Positions 26,369-34,560 of a stretch of 64,000 nucleotides of DNA are shown one piece after another (position 1 is the first letter of the stretch; every line of letters starts with the position of its first letter). Origin of the DNA: an uncultured Oscillospiraceae bacterium (GTDB taxonomy: Bacteria; Bacillota; Clostridia; Oscillospirales; Acutalibacteraceae); assembly GCA_900548305.1 (NCBI GenBank), contig URJZ01000006.1, forward strand, positions 1 through 64,000. Reading direction: 5' to 3'. Both the position numbers and the translations under genes were made by a program. The notes beneath the pieces were generated by a model. That model saw nothing but the letters and a program-made list of their open reading frames with translations, searched no databases and had not been told where the DNA came from.

Positions 26369-26917
26369 TTAACTTTGTGTTTTAAAAATTGCATAAATCA
26401 ATTCATTGTAGGTAAAACAAATCATTTGTTTTGTTTCAGGTAGAATTTGTTTTATTTGTGAAATCATGAAATTTAAAATACCTGAAGCTGCAAACGAAAT
26501 TGCCAGGTTATAAGTTTCTGTATGATAGCCTAATAATTGTAAACGATTCGTTAGGCAGTTTTCTATGATATTTGATAGTTTTGCAATGAAATCAGCACCG
26601 TTTTGTTTGCTGATTAAAAATTGAAATTCAGATAGATGTGAGTCAATATATGTTAATAGATGAAAAAAGGTCTGATTTTGAAATTCTTCCAGAGGAATAT
26701 GCTGTTCTTTTTTAAACAGTTTTTCAATACGGTACAGTAATTCTTTTTCCAAGTAATCCGTTAAATCGTCTACGTTATCGTAATGTAAATAAAATGTGCT
26801 GCGTGATATTTGGCATGCCTGACATAATTTGCTTACAGTTATTTTTTTCATCGGCATAGTTTGAGAGAGTGAAAAAAAGGTTTCTTGTATTTTTTGTTTT
26901 GTTACTTCTGTTTTCAA
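26369..26917 (-). CDS. TetR/AcrR family transcriptional regulator
   Basis: A 182-residue regulator: N-terminal TetR HTH (MKKITVSKLCQACQISRSTFYLHYDNVDDL, about residues 22-52) and a variable helical ligand domain. The HTH ends in the classic STFYxHYxN motif. It is divergent from the aspartoacylase-like gene, so it probably controls that gene and itself; an imperfect palindrome ATTCT-TATAT-AGAAT (26995-27009) in the shared gap is a candidate operator. Confidence 0.88.
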   Translation of the reverse strand: MKTEVTKQKIQETFFSLSQTMPMKKITVSKLCQACQISRSTFYLHYDNVDDLTDYLEKELLYRIEKLFKKEQHIPLEEFQNQTFFHLLTYIDSHLSEFQFLISKQNGADFIAKLSNIIENCLTNRLQLLGYHTETYNLAISFAASGILNFMISQIKQILPETKQMICFTYNELIYAIFKTQS

Positions 26918-26994
26918 GTTTTCAGGTCTCTTTCTAAAATTTTTAATAGAATATCATGTTCCTATAAAGTTTATACTAAAAAATATTTATTTTA

Positions 26995-27009
26995 ATTCTT
27001 ATATAGAAT
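26995..27009. promoter_or_regulatory. Candidate TetR operator
   Basis: ATTCT (26995-26999) and AGAAT (27005-27009) are inverted around TATAT, flanked by further partial symmetry, between the divergent tetR and aspartoacylase-like genes. Position is the only support beyond symmetry. Confidence 0.35.
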
Positions 27010-27087
27010 ATAAATTGTTTACCTTATTATAAAAAAACATGCTATGGTTATAGGAGTAAAACGTAGTAGTATGGAGATGTAATATTT

Positions 27088-28044
27088 ATGAAAGAAGCAC
27101 TTTGCATAGGCGCTTTGCAGGCAGAAAGCGGAACAAAAACAAACGGATACTATACCGTACCTAAAACATTACACAGAATTCCCGTAACCATTATAAATGG
27201 AGCAAAAGACGGGAAAATAATTTTGATTACCAGCGGCATACACGGTGGTGAATATCCCGGAATACAAACAGCAATTGAATTATCTCAAGAGTTGAATCCT
27301 GCAGACGTTCAAGGTGCGATTATCATTTTGCACCCTGTCAATACACAGGCTTTTTTGCAAAGAGTTGCGGGGGTAATTCCGGAAGACGGAGAAAATTTAA
27401 ATCGAGTTTTTCCGGGAACTATGGGAGGGACCATTACTCATAAAACAGCATTTTCCCTTACAAAAGATTTTCAAAGCATAGCAGATTTTTATATTGATTT
27501 GCATGGTGGAGATGTCAATGAGCTGGTAATGCCATATGTATATTATCCCGGCATTGCGGAGGAAACAGTTTCCAATCAAGCAAGAGAATGTGCCTATGTT
27601 ACCGGTTGTGAATATGTGGTGCGTTCCATAGCAACAGGAGGCGCTTTTAATTCAGCTGCTGCCAATGGAGTGCCAAGTTTGCTGATTGAACGCGGTGGAA
27701 GCGGTCTTTGGAGTAAAGAAGAGGTACAAGCATATAAATTTGATGTACTTAATATCCTAAAAAAATTAGAAGTGCTTCCTGGTGAACCGATGTTATCGAG
27801 TCAACCACCAAAAGAAATCATAACTGCATTTTATATCGATTCGGAAGTAGATGGATGTTGGTATCCTGCGGTAAAGGTAGGACAAACCGTATCCAAAGGA
27901 GAATATATCGGTGTGATTAAAGATTTTTTTGGTAAAATATTGAAGGAGTATTATGCCCCTGAGAACGTAGTGGTATTGTATATGACTGTTACCTTGGGGA
28001 TTGAATCCGGAACATCTTTAATTGCGTTGGGGCAAATTGATTAA
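27088..28044 (+). CDS. Succinylglutamate desuccinylase/aspartoacylase-like zinc deacylase
   Basis: A 318-residue M14-like zinc hydrolase. Zinc ligands are visible as TSGIHGGEYPG (His and Glu, about residues 51-57) and DLHGGD (His, ~135); IERGGSGLWS supplies the usual catalytic Glu region. A C-terminal beta-barrel domain follows (about 240-318). Family members remove acyl groups from amino acids, for example N-acetyl-aspartate or succinyl-glutamate; the substrate here is unknown. It sits between a divergent TetR gene and the methyltransferase/ABC operon, with no terminator downstream, so it may be linked to that system. Confidence 0.82.
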   Translation: MKEALCIGALQAESGTKTNGYYTVPKTLHRIPVTIINGAKDGKIILITSGIHGGEYPGIQTAIELSQELNPADVQGAIIILHPVNTQAFLQRVAGVIPEDGENLNRVFPGTMGGTITHKTAFSLTKDFQSIADFYIDLHGGDVNELVMPYVYYPGIAEETVSNQARECAYVTGCEYVVRSIATGGAFNSAAANGVPSLLIERGGSGLWSKEEVQAYKFDVLNILKKLEVLPGEPMLSSQPPKEIITAFYIDSEVDGCWYPAVKVGQTVSKGEYIGVIKDFFGKILKEYYAPENVVVLYMTVTLGIESGTSLIALGQID

Positions 28045-28097
28045 ATTTTTTCATTTAATATACAATCTGTTCTTAATGAGAAAAGTTACTCAATAGA

Positions 28098-28125
28098 TGT
28101 TTACAACTTTAATAAAAGTGTTTAC
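28098..28125 (+). promoter_or_regulatory. Direct repeat TGTTTAC upstream of the methyltransferase operon
   Basis: TGTTTAC at 28098-28104 and 28119-28125, 21 bp (two helical turns) apart. TGTTTACC also stands before the aspartoacylase-like gene at 27016-27023. It could be a regulator site or contain a -35 element. Confidence 0.35.
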
Positions 28126-28230
28126 CTGTCATAATATTTGTTATGTTATGCTTAATACGGTGTTAAGTGTTATTTTTGATAGTTTTAGTAGATAAATGTT
28201 CCAGAACAAACAGCAAAAGGGGATAACGTC

Positions 28231-28956
28231 ATGAGTCAAATAAGAGAAATTGCCGCATACTGGGGAACACGTGCACAGGGGTATTCCGAAAGATGCAAAA
28301 TTGATTTAACTGAGGATACAAAATTTGATTGGCTAGATAAAATTTGCAAATATGCTCCTGCAAAGCAACAATTAAATGTGTTAGATATCGGTTGCGGAGC
28401 AGGGTTCTTTTCTATCCTTATGGCAAAGGCCGGTCACAATGTAACTTCCATTGACTATACTGAAAACATGGTAAACAGTGCAATACAAAATGCTATGGAT
28501 GCAGGTGTAGACATTGAAGTATTGCAGATGGATGCACAAAATCTTGATTTTGAAGATGATACATTTGATTTGATTGTAACCCGTAACGTGACATGGGTCA
28601 TGGAACAGCCAACCAAAGCTTACAGCGAATGGATTCGTGTGTTACAGCCAGGCGGCAGAATGATTAATTTTGATGAAAATCAATATTTATATTTATTTGA
28701 CGAAGATTACAAAAAAGAAAAAGAACGTCGCGGCGAACCTGAATACATGAAAAAAGTACATAATACACAAATCATGGAAGAGCTTGCATACAAACTTCCT
28801 TTAAGCAAAGAAGTGCGTCCGGGTTGGGATGTACAAACATTGCTGTCATTAGGTGTAAGTAATGTTACTGCTGATGTTTATAACAAACGTATGATTGAAA
28901 AAGACGGAAAAAATAAAGTATTATATAATTCTTTTATTGTTTGTGCGGAAAAATAA
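28231..28956 (+). CDS. Class I SAM-dependent methyltransferase
   Basis: A 241-residue Rossmann-fold methyltransferase. SAM-binding motif I is NVLDIGCGAGFFSILMAKAG (about 50-69), followed by acidic-loop SIDYTENMV and motif IV DDTFDLIVTRNVTWVM, VLQPGGRMINFDE. No membrane segments. The acceptor is unknown. It is the first gene of a run with five Nik/Dpp-type importer genes, which suggests a product or ligand linked to that importer. AAAGGGGAT precedes ATG 28231. Confidence 0.85.
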   Translation: MSQIREIAAYWGTRAQGYSERCKIDLTEDTKFDWLDKICKYAPAKQQLNVLDIGCGAGFFSILMAKAGHNVTSIDYTENMVNSAIQNAMDAGVDIEVLQMDAQNLDFEDDTFDLIVTRNVTWVMEQPTKAYSEWIRVLQPGGRMINFDENQYLYLFDEDYKKEKERRGEPEYMKKVHNTQIMEELAYKLPLSKEVRPGWDVQTLLSLGVSNVTADVYNKRMIEKDGKNKVLYNSFIVCAEK

Positions 28957-29009
28957 TAAAGAAAAGACTTTGGAAAGAAAGCACTGCTCAACCAGTTGGG
29001 AAATGAGCA

Positions 29010-29969
29010 ATGTGGGGGTGTATCATTATTTGGAAGTACGTAGTGAAACGACTGCTTCAGCTGGTTTTAATTCTGTTTGGAATTACATTGCTGTCTTTTG
29101 CGTTAATGCAGACGGCATCCGGAGATACCGTTGATGCCATCCAACAGCAAATGGGGACTTCTATGTCAGAAGAAGCGAAAACAGCGTTACGACATGAAAT
29201 GGGGCTGGATCAGCCATTTATCGTTCAATATTTTCAATGGGTAGGAAAAATCTTTACGGGAAATATGGGGTATTCTTATATTAAGAATCAAGAAGTCTTT
29301 CCCATGTTTATGCAAGCATTGCCCAACACTCTGCTTCTAACGTTATCTTCTATTGTTACAACAATCGTTATTTCCATCCCCCTAGGTATTTGGTCGGCTG
29401 TAAAACAAAATAAAATTACAGATTACGTCATTCGTATATTTACGTTTATTGGAAACGCGATGCCTAACTTTTTTATAGCGTTGTTGTTAATATATGTATT
29501 TGCTTTACAATTACATTGGTTTCCTGTTATGGGCAACAATGGTTTTATCAGCATTATCTTACCGACGTTTACTTTAGCGATTGCTATGTCTGCAAAATAT
29601 ACACGTCAGGTTAGAGCAACCGTATTGGATGAACTGAATAAGGATTATGTTGTTGGAGCACGTGCCAGAGGAATTAAAGAAAAAACAATTGTCTGGGCAC
29701 ATGTTTTAAAAAGTTCTATGCTTACGATTATAACGCTGTTGGCTTTGTCAATTGGTTCACTTTTAGGCGGTACGGCTATTGTAGAATCTATTTTTATGTG
29801 GCCGGGTGTTGGTAAGCTGGCTGTAGATGCAATTTCAACCAGGGACTATCAGGTAATTCAAGTTTATGTTATTTGGATGGCAATTATCTATGTTGTAATT
29901 AATTTGATTACAGACCTTGTCTACCATTATTTAGACCCAAGAATCCGTATTCAAGGTAGGGAGGGGTAA
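29010..29969 (+). CDS. Nickel/peptide-type ABC permease 1 (NikB/DppB-like)
   Basis: A 319-residue permease with six helices, a first one at about residues 14-34 (RLLQLVLILFGITLLSFAL), and the BPD_transp_1 EAA loop (DYVVGARARGIKEKTIVWAHVLKSS). The Dpp/Nik family imports metal complexes or peptides. The start is uncertain: ATG 29010 has GGGA ten bases upstream, but a strong GGGGGTG at 29013-29019 would point to a rare ATT at 29028, which gives the family-typical start. Gene order from here is B-C-A-D-E. Confidence 0.88.
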   Translation: MWGCIIIWKYVVKRLLQLVLILFGITLLSFALMQTASGDTVDAIQQQMGTSMSEEAKTALRHEMGLDQPFIVQYFQWVGKIFTGNMGYSYIKNQEVFPMFMQALPNTLLLTLSSIVTTIVISIPLGIWSAVKQNKITDYVIRIFTFIGNAMPNFFIALLLIYVFALQLHWFPVMGNNGFISIILPTFTLAIAMSAKYTRQVRATVLDELNKDYVVGARARGIKEKTIVWAHVLKSSMLTIITLLALSIGSLLGGTAIVESIFMWPGVGKLAVDAISTRDYQVIQVYVIWMAIIYVVINLITDLVYHYLDPRIRIQGREG

Positions 29970-29973
29970 TGGT

Positions 29974-30903
29974 ATGTCAGGAGAAGATTTAAGATTAAAG
30001 AATAAACGGTTAAAGAAAGATTATAGTACCTTAAAACTGGGATTTTTTTTGGCATTGGTTGCAGGCCTTCTGTTTATTGCATGTTTTGGACAATACATTG
30101 TCCCGTATGACCCTTATGCACAAGATTTAAATAATGCACTTCAAGCACCAAGCGGAAGCCATTTGCTGGGAACGGACCGATATGGCAGAGATTTGTTTAC
30201 ACGCATTATTGTTGGTGCCCAAACTACAATTTTTTCAGCTCTGGCATTGGTAGCCGGAATTACAATTATAGGTACAATTGTAGGCATTATTTGTGGTTAT
30301 GTTGGCGGTTGGATTGACTCCCTTCTTATGAGGATTTCGGACATCTTTTTAGCATTTCCTGAAATGGTATTTGCAATTGCAATTGCAGGTGTTTTAAATG
30401 GAGGTATTTGGAGTGCGGCCATTGCAGTTGGATTGATTGCTTGGCCAAGATATGCAAGGGTTGCCAGAAGCCAAGTGCTGTCAATGAAAAATCATCAGTA
30501 CATGAATGCAGCCAAATTAACGGGTACCCCATGGTATAAGATGATTGTGAAGCATATTATGCCTAATATTATGGGACCAATCATAGTAACCGCAGCTTTG
30601 GATATCGGCGCTATGATTATGAATTTGGCAGGATTGTCTTATCTGGGTTTGGGTGTCGTTCCTCCAACTCCTGAATGGGGATCTATGATGAGTGAAGGAC
30701 GCAGCATGCTGCAAACATCTCCGTGGATTGTATTGGCACCGGGATTGGCAATTTTTATAACGGTTGTCATTTTTAATTTGCTTGGAGATACTGTTCGAGA
30801 TATATTAGATCCAAAACAAAAAAGACGCAGTATTACGAACAATATGAAAAAAGTAAAAAATATTGTATCAGGTAACAGCAAACGAGAGAAATCACTCGTT
30901 TAA
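29974..30903 (+). CDS. Nickel/peptide-type ABC permease 2 (NikC/DppC-like)
   Basis: A 309-residue permease with the OppC-type N-terminus and the HLLGTDRYGRDLFTRIIVGAQ motif that marks NikC/DppC proteins, an EAA loop (MNAAKLTGTPWYKMIVKHIMPN) and PEWGSMMSEGR near the C-terminus. Pairs with the permease ending four bases upstream. A Lys/Arg-rich cytoplasmic tail closes the protein. Confidence 0.9.
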   Translation: MSGEDLRLKNKRLKKDYSTLKLGFFLALVAGLLFIACFGQYIVPYDPYAQDLNNALQAPSGSHLLGTDRYGRDLFTRIIVGAQTTIFSALALVAGITIIGTIVGIICGYVGGWIDSLLMRISDIFLAFPEMVFAIAIAGVLNGGIWSAAIAVGLIAWPRYARVARSQVLSMKNHQYMNAAKLTGTPWYKMIVKHIMPNIMGPIIVTAALDIGAMIMNLAGLSYLGLGVVPPTPEWGSMMSEGRSMLQTSPWIVLAPGLAIFITVVIFNLLGDTVRDILDPKQKRRSITNNMKKVKNIVSGNSKREKSLV

Positions 30904-30948
30904 TTACTAAAAAGATAATACTCTTAAAAAATGATAGGAGAAAAGAAA

Positions 30949-32544
30949 ATGAGTAAAAAAATGACAAAAGCTTTTGCATTGGCGGCATGCTTGGCATTGG
31001 GAATAAGCGTATTAACCGGATGCAGCGGCGGTTCTAATTCCGATACAAATAATTCAGGTACATCGGTTACCGCTACGGATATTGATAATAAAGTATTTAA
31101 CTACGGTGTTACTGCATATTCCGGAGCACAGGCAAATGGTGGTATTGACCCTCATTTAAGTTATGCGGGCTGGAGTACAGTACGCTACGGTGTTGGCGAA
31201 TGCCTTGTAAAAATCAGTGAAGAAGGTACTATTAAGCCTTGGATAGCGGATAGTTGGACCCTTGTTGATGACCTTACATGGGAAATTAATATCAAAGACA
31301 ACGTTACATTTTCCAATGGTAAAAAAGTAGATGCTGTAGCTGTAAAAGCCTGCTTTGAACGTTTGATTGAAAAAAATGAACGTGCTGCATCCGGTTTGAA
31401 AATTTCGGGTATTGAAGCTGATGGCCAGAAGCTAACCATTCATACATCAGAAAAAAATCCGATTTTAATTAACTGGTTGACTGACCCTTTTGCATGTGTT
31501 ATTGATGTTTCGGAAGAAGTAAACGGAAATAATCACGTGATAGGAACAGGTCCATATACATTGGAATCTGCTACAACAGACAAAGTTGTTGTAAAAGCGA
31601 ATAAATCTTACTGGAATGGTACACCAAAATTCGGTACTATTAATGTACAATGTTTCTTAGATGGAGATACCATGGCGATGGCATTACAAAATGGTGAATT
31701 AGATGCTTGTGCTAACTTAGGTTATGCAAACCTTCCAATCTTTGAAAACAACAGCAATTTTGAAATTAACAGTGCAGCAACTTCTCGTTCTTATATGTTC
31801 ATTTTTAATACACAGAGCGATGAATTTTCAGATGTAAATGTTCGCAAAGCGGTCACAATGGCAATCAATAAAGAAGGTTTTGTAAATACACTTATGAATG
31901 GATTTGGCGAGGTTGCACAGCTGTGCTATCCTGCCTCTTATGAATTCGGTGACAGTAAAGTAAAGGGGCCGCAATATAATCAGGAAGAAGCCAAAAAGCT
32001 TTTGGCAGATGCAGGATGGTCTGATACAGATGGAGACGGCTACCTTGACAAAGACGGAAAATTTTTTGAAATTAATTGGGTAACTTACAGAAATCGTATT
32101 GAACTTCCTTTGCTTGCTGAATCTGCGCAAGCTTCTCTAAAAGAAATTGGAATTAAAGTGAACATTGATGACCGCGAAAGCAATACTGTAATTGAAGATG
32201 TATCTAAAGATTTTGATATTTACTCTTGGGCAGTTGTAACAGCTCCATATGCAGATGGTATTACTTTCTTCAATGAGCTTTTGACCAACTATAATATTCA
32301 TGGATGGTCCGGAGAAGAATACGATAAATTTGTAGCACTATACAATAAAGCTTCTCAAGAAACAGATTCTGAAAAACGTGCAGCATACAGTGTTGAACTG
32401 CAACAGATGTTAGTTGACAACGGCATTTTATGTGTGGCTTCTCACAACACTATGAATATCGTTACAAAAACAGGAGTAACTGGTATTGCACCGCATCCTT
32501 CTGATTATTATGAAATTACAGCAGATTTGGATATGGCTCAATAA
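30949..32544 (+). CDS. ABC substrate-binding lipoprotein, SBP_bac_5 family (NikA-like)
   Basis: A 531-residue lipoprotein: signal peptide with lipobox LTGC at about residue 25, then the large oligopeptide/nickel-binding fold. Typical blocks are VGECLVKISEEGTIKPWIADSW, FSNGKKVDAVAVKACFERL, GTGPYTLES, VNVRKAVTMAINKE and AKKLLADAGWSDTDGDGYLDKDGK. The overall pattern is closer to NikA than to DppA or OppA, so nickel or a metal chelate is the likely cargo. ATG 30949 is preferred since AGGAG lies upstream; ATG 30931 sits before that site. Confidence 0.88.
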   Translation: MSKKMTKAFALAACLALGISVLTGCSGGSNSDTNNSGTSVTATDIDNKVFNYGVTAYSGAQANGGIDPHLSYAGWSTVRYGVGECLVKISEEGTIKPWIADSWTLVDDLTWEINIKDNVTFSNGKKVDAVAVKACFERLIEKNERAASGLKISGIEADGQKLTIHTSEKNPILINWLTDPFACVIDVSEEVNGNNHVIGTGPYTLESATTDKVVVKANKSYWNGTPKFGTINVQCFLDGDTMAMALQNGELDACANLGYANLPIFENNSNFEINSAATSRSYMFIFNTQSDEFSDVNVRKAVTMAINKEGFVNTLMNGFGEVAQLCYPASYEFGDSKVKGPQYNQEEAKKLLADAGWSDTDGDGYLDKDGKFFEINWVTYRNRIELPLLAESAQASLKEIGIKVNIDDRESNTVIEDVSKDFDIYSWAVVTAPYADGITFFNELLTNYNIHGWSGEEYDKFVALYNKASQETDSEKRAAYSVELQQMLVDNGILCVASHNTMNIVTKTGVTGIAPHPSDYYEITADLDMAQ

Positions 32545-32578
32545 CGAGTAAATAATTTTAAATGAGTGATGACACAGT

Positions 32579-33532
32579 ATGGCAACCATCTTAGATGTTG
32601 AAAAACTAAATGTAACCTACAATGGCATTCCTATTCTGCAAAATATTAATATGAAAGTCGCAAAAGGGGAAATCCTTGGTATCGTAGGGGAATCCGGCAG
32701 TGGAAAAAGTACCTTGCTGAAAGCGATTATAGGGTTACTGGGAGATAATGGTCGTGTAGAATCAGGGCGCATCAGCTTAGAACAAGTAGATTTACTGAGA
32801 ATTTCTCCTAAAAAACTGAGGAATATTCGCGGAGCACAGTTAGGTATGGTATTCCAGAATCCGGGAATGTCGTTTAATCCCATTCGCAAGATTGGTGCTC
32901 AGTTTTTGGAAGCGCTAAAAAATCACGGAAAGATTGATGAATCACAGGCAACCAAACAGATTCTGGATATGTTTATCAGACTCGGTTTGCGGGACGGCAA
33001 GCGTATTTTGAACAGTTATCCTTTTGAATTAAGCGGAGGGATGAATCAGCGTGTTGCCATTGCTCTGGCAATGATTATGAATCCACAACTGCTTTTAGCG
33101 GATGAACCTACCAGTGCTTTAGACGTTACCGTACAGGCACAATGCGTCAAAGAGATGATGGATTTACGTGAACATTTGGGTACAACAATTATCATTGTCA
33201 CTCATAATATGGGGGTTGTATCTCATATGGCAGATAAAGTAGCGGTTATGTATGCAGGCAATATTGTAGAGTATGGTTCTAAAGCAGATGTGTTAAATTA
33301 TCCCAAACACCCATATACCAAAGCGTTGATTGCTTCTATCCCTCAAATTGGTGGTACGATTCCCAAAGGAATTCAGGGACAGCCTCCTGCTTTTGGAGAA
33401 ATATTCACAGGCTGTAGTTTTTCTCCAAGATGTAGTTTATGTGATAATATCTGTATACATAAAAAACCGGTCATACATAGTTGCCAAAACGGACATACTG
33501 TATTTTGCCATAAATGTCTAAGTGAGGTTTAA
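32579..33532 (+). CDS. Nickel/peptide ABC importer ATPase 1 (NikD/DppD-like)
   Basis: A 317-residue ABC ATPase: Walker A GESGSGKST, Q-loop VFQNPGMSFNP, signature LSGGMNQRVAIALAM, Walker B LLLADEPTSALDV, H-loop VTHNMG. The C-terminal extension with four cysteines (CSFSPRCSLCDNICIHKKPV) is the oligopeptide/nickel ATPase tail (oligo_HPY), which can hold an Fe-S cluster. It overlaps the next ATPase's ribosome site. Confidence 0.92.
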   Translation: MATILDVEKLNVTYNGIPILQNINMKVAKGEILGIVGESGSGKSTLLKAIIGLLGDNGRVESGRISLEQVDLLRISPKKLRNIRGAQLGMVFQNPGMSFNPIRKIGAQFLEALKNHGKIDESQATKQILDMFIRLGLRDGKRILNSYPFELSGGMNQRVAIALAMIMNPQLLLADEPTSALDVTVQAQCVKEMMDLREHLGTTIIIVTHNMGVVSHMADKVAVMYAGNIVEYGSKADVLNYPKHPYTKALIASIPQIGGTIPKGIQGQPPAFGEIFTGCSFSPRCSLCDNICIHKKPVIHSCQNGHTVFCHKCLSEV

Positions 33533-33533
33533 A

Positions 33534-34463
33534 ATGAAAGTGTTAGAATTAAAAGACGTCAAAAAGACCTTTCAAAAAAATAAAAAAACCTTTACGGCAG
33601 TTGATGGTGTCAGTTTCTCCATAGAGAAAGGCGAGTGCGTGGGACTGGTAGGAGAATCCGGCTGTGGTAAAAGTACCATTGCGCGAATGGTTACACATCT
33701 TGAGCGGACCACTTCCGGCGAAATTTTTATGAATGAGAGAAATGTTACAAAAGCGAAAGGAAAAGAACTGCGTAACCTATATCAAAATTTACAGATGGTA
33801 TTTCAAAATCCAAGCGATTCTTTTAACCCAAGAATAAAACTTGGAAGCAGTATTGGAGAAGTACTCATCAATTTTGGAAAACCGCGCAGTGAGATAAAAT
33901 CTACGGTAGTGCAATTCCTGGAACAAGTAGGTTTAAAATCAGAATTTGCATCGCGCTATCCTCATGAAGTAAGTGGCGGTCAATGTCAGCGTGCTGCCAT
34001 TGCAAGAGCTATAGCCATTCAGCCTGATTTACTCATATGTGATGAAGCAACCAGTGCTTTGGACGTTTCGGTTCAAGCGCAGATTGTAGACTTAATTTTA
34101 AAGTTACGTCGTGAAATGAATATGTCTTATTTGTTCATTTCTCATGATTTGGCTTTGGTTCAAAGTATTTGTGACCGTATTCTTGTGATGCATCGTGGAC
34201 GCATTGTAGAGGAAGGAAATACGCGGGATGTGATTGAACACGCTGCACATCCTTATACAAAGTTATTATTATCTTCGGTTTTTCCAATTCATCCGGATAC
34301 GCAATGGAAAATACCTTCCGTTCCTCAAGTGACGGAAGAAGAGGGAGATGCCTGCAGATTTTGGCAAAGATGTCCTCATTGTAAGGAACAATGTAAAAAA
34401 GAACGGCCAGAGCTTAAAAAAATCAATGAACATCATTCTGTTGCCTGCCATTTTGTTGAATAA
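33534..34463 (+). CDS. Nickel/peptide ABC importer ATPase 2 (NikE/DppF-like)
   Basis: A 309-residue ABC ATPase: Walker A GESGCGKST, Q-loop VFQNPSDSFNP, signature VSGGQCQRAAIARAI, Walker B LLICDEATSALDV, H-loop ISHDLALVQ. A Cys-containing oligo_HPY tail (CRFWQRCPHCKEQC) is present. ATG 33534 is chosen with GAGG six bases upstream; a GTG at 33522 is less likely. Walker B carries DEATSALD, as usual for NikE. Last gene of the operon, ending at a terminator shared with bioA. Confidence 0.92.
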   Translation: MKVLELKDVKKTFQKNKKTFTAVDGVSFSIEKGECVGLVGESGCGKSTIARMVTHLERTTSGEIFMNERNVTKAKGKELRNLYQNLQMVFQNPSDSFNPRIKLGSSIGEVLINFGKPRSEIKSTVVQFLEQVGLKSEFASRYPHEVSGGQCQRAAIARAIAIQPDLLICDEATSALDVSVQAQIVDLILKLRREMNMSYLFISHDLALVQSICDRILVMHRGRIVEEGNTRDVIEHAAHPYTKLLLSSVFPIHPDTQWKIPSVPQVTEEEGDACRFWQRCPHCKEQCKKERPELKKINEHHSVACHFVE

Positions 34464-34473
34464 GCAGCATATC

Positions 34474-34512
34474 AAAAAAGGAACAACCTTGCAAAGGTTG
34501 TTCCTTTTTTTT
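34474..34512. terminator. Bidirectional terminator between importer operon and bioA
   Basis: A 17-bp perfect stem (34474-34490 with 34494-34510) with arms AAAAAAGGAACAACCTT and its complement; loop GCA. Confidence 0.92.
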
Positions 34513-34560
34513 ATCTATTTTTGTTTCTATATTTTAGAATATTGACATTTTAAGAGAGAA

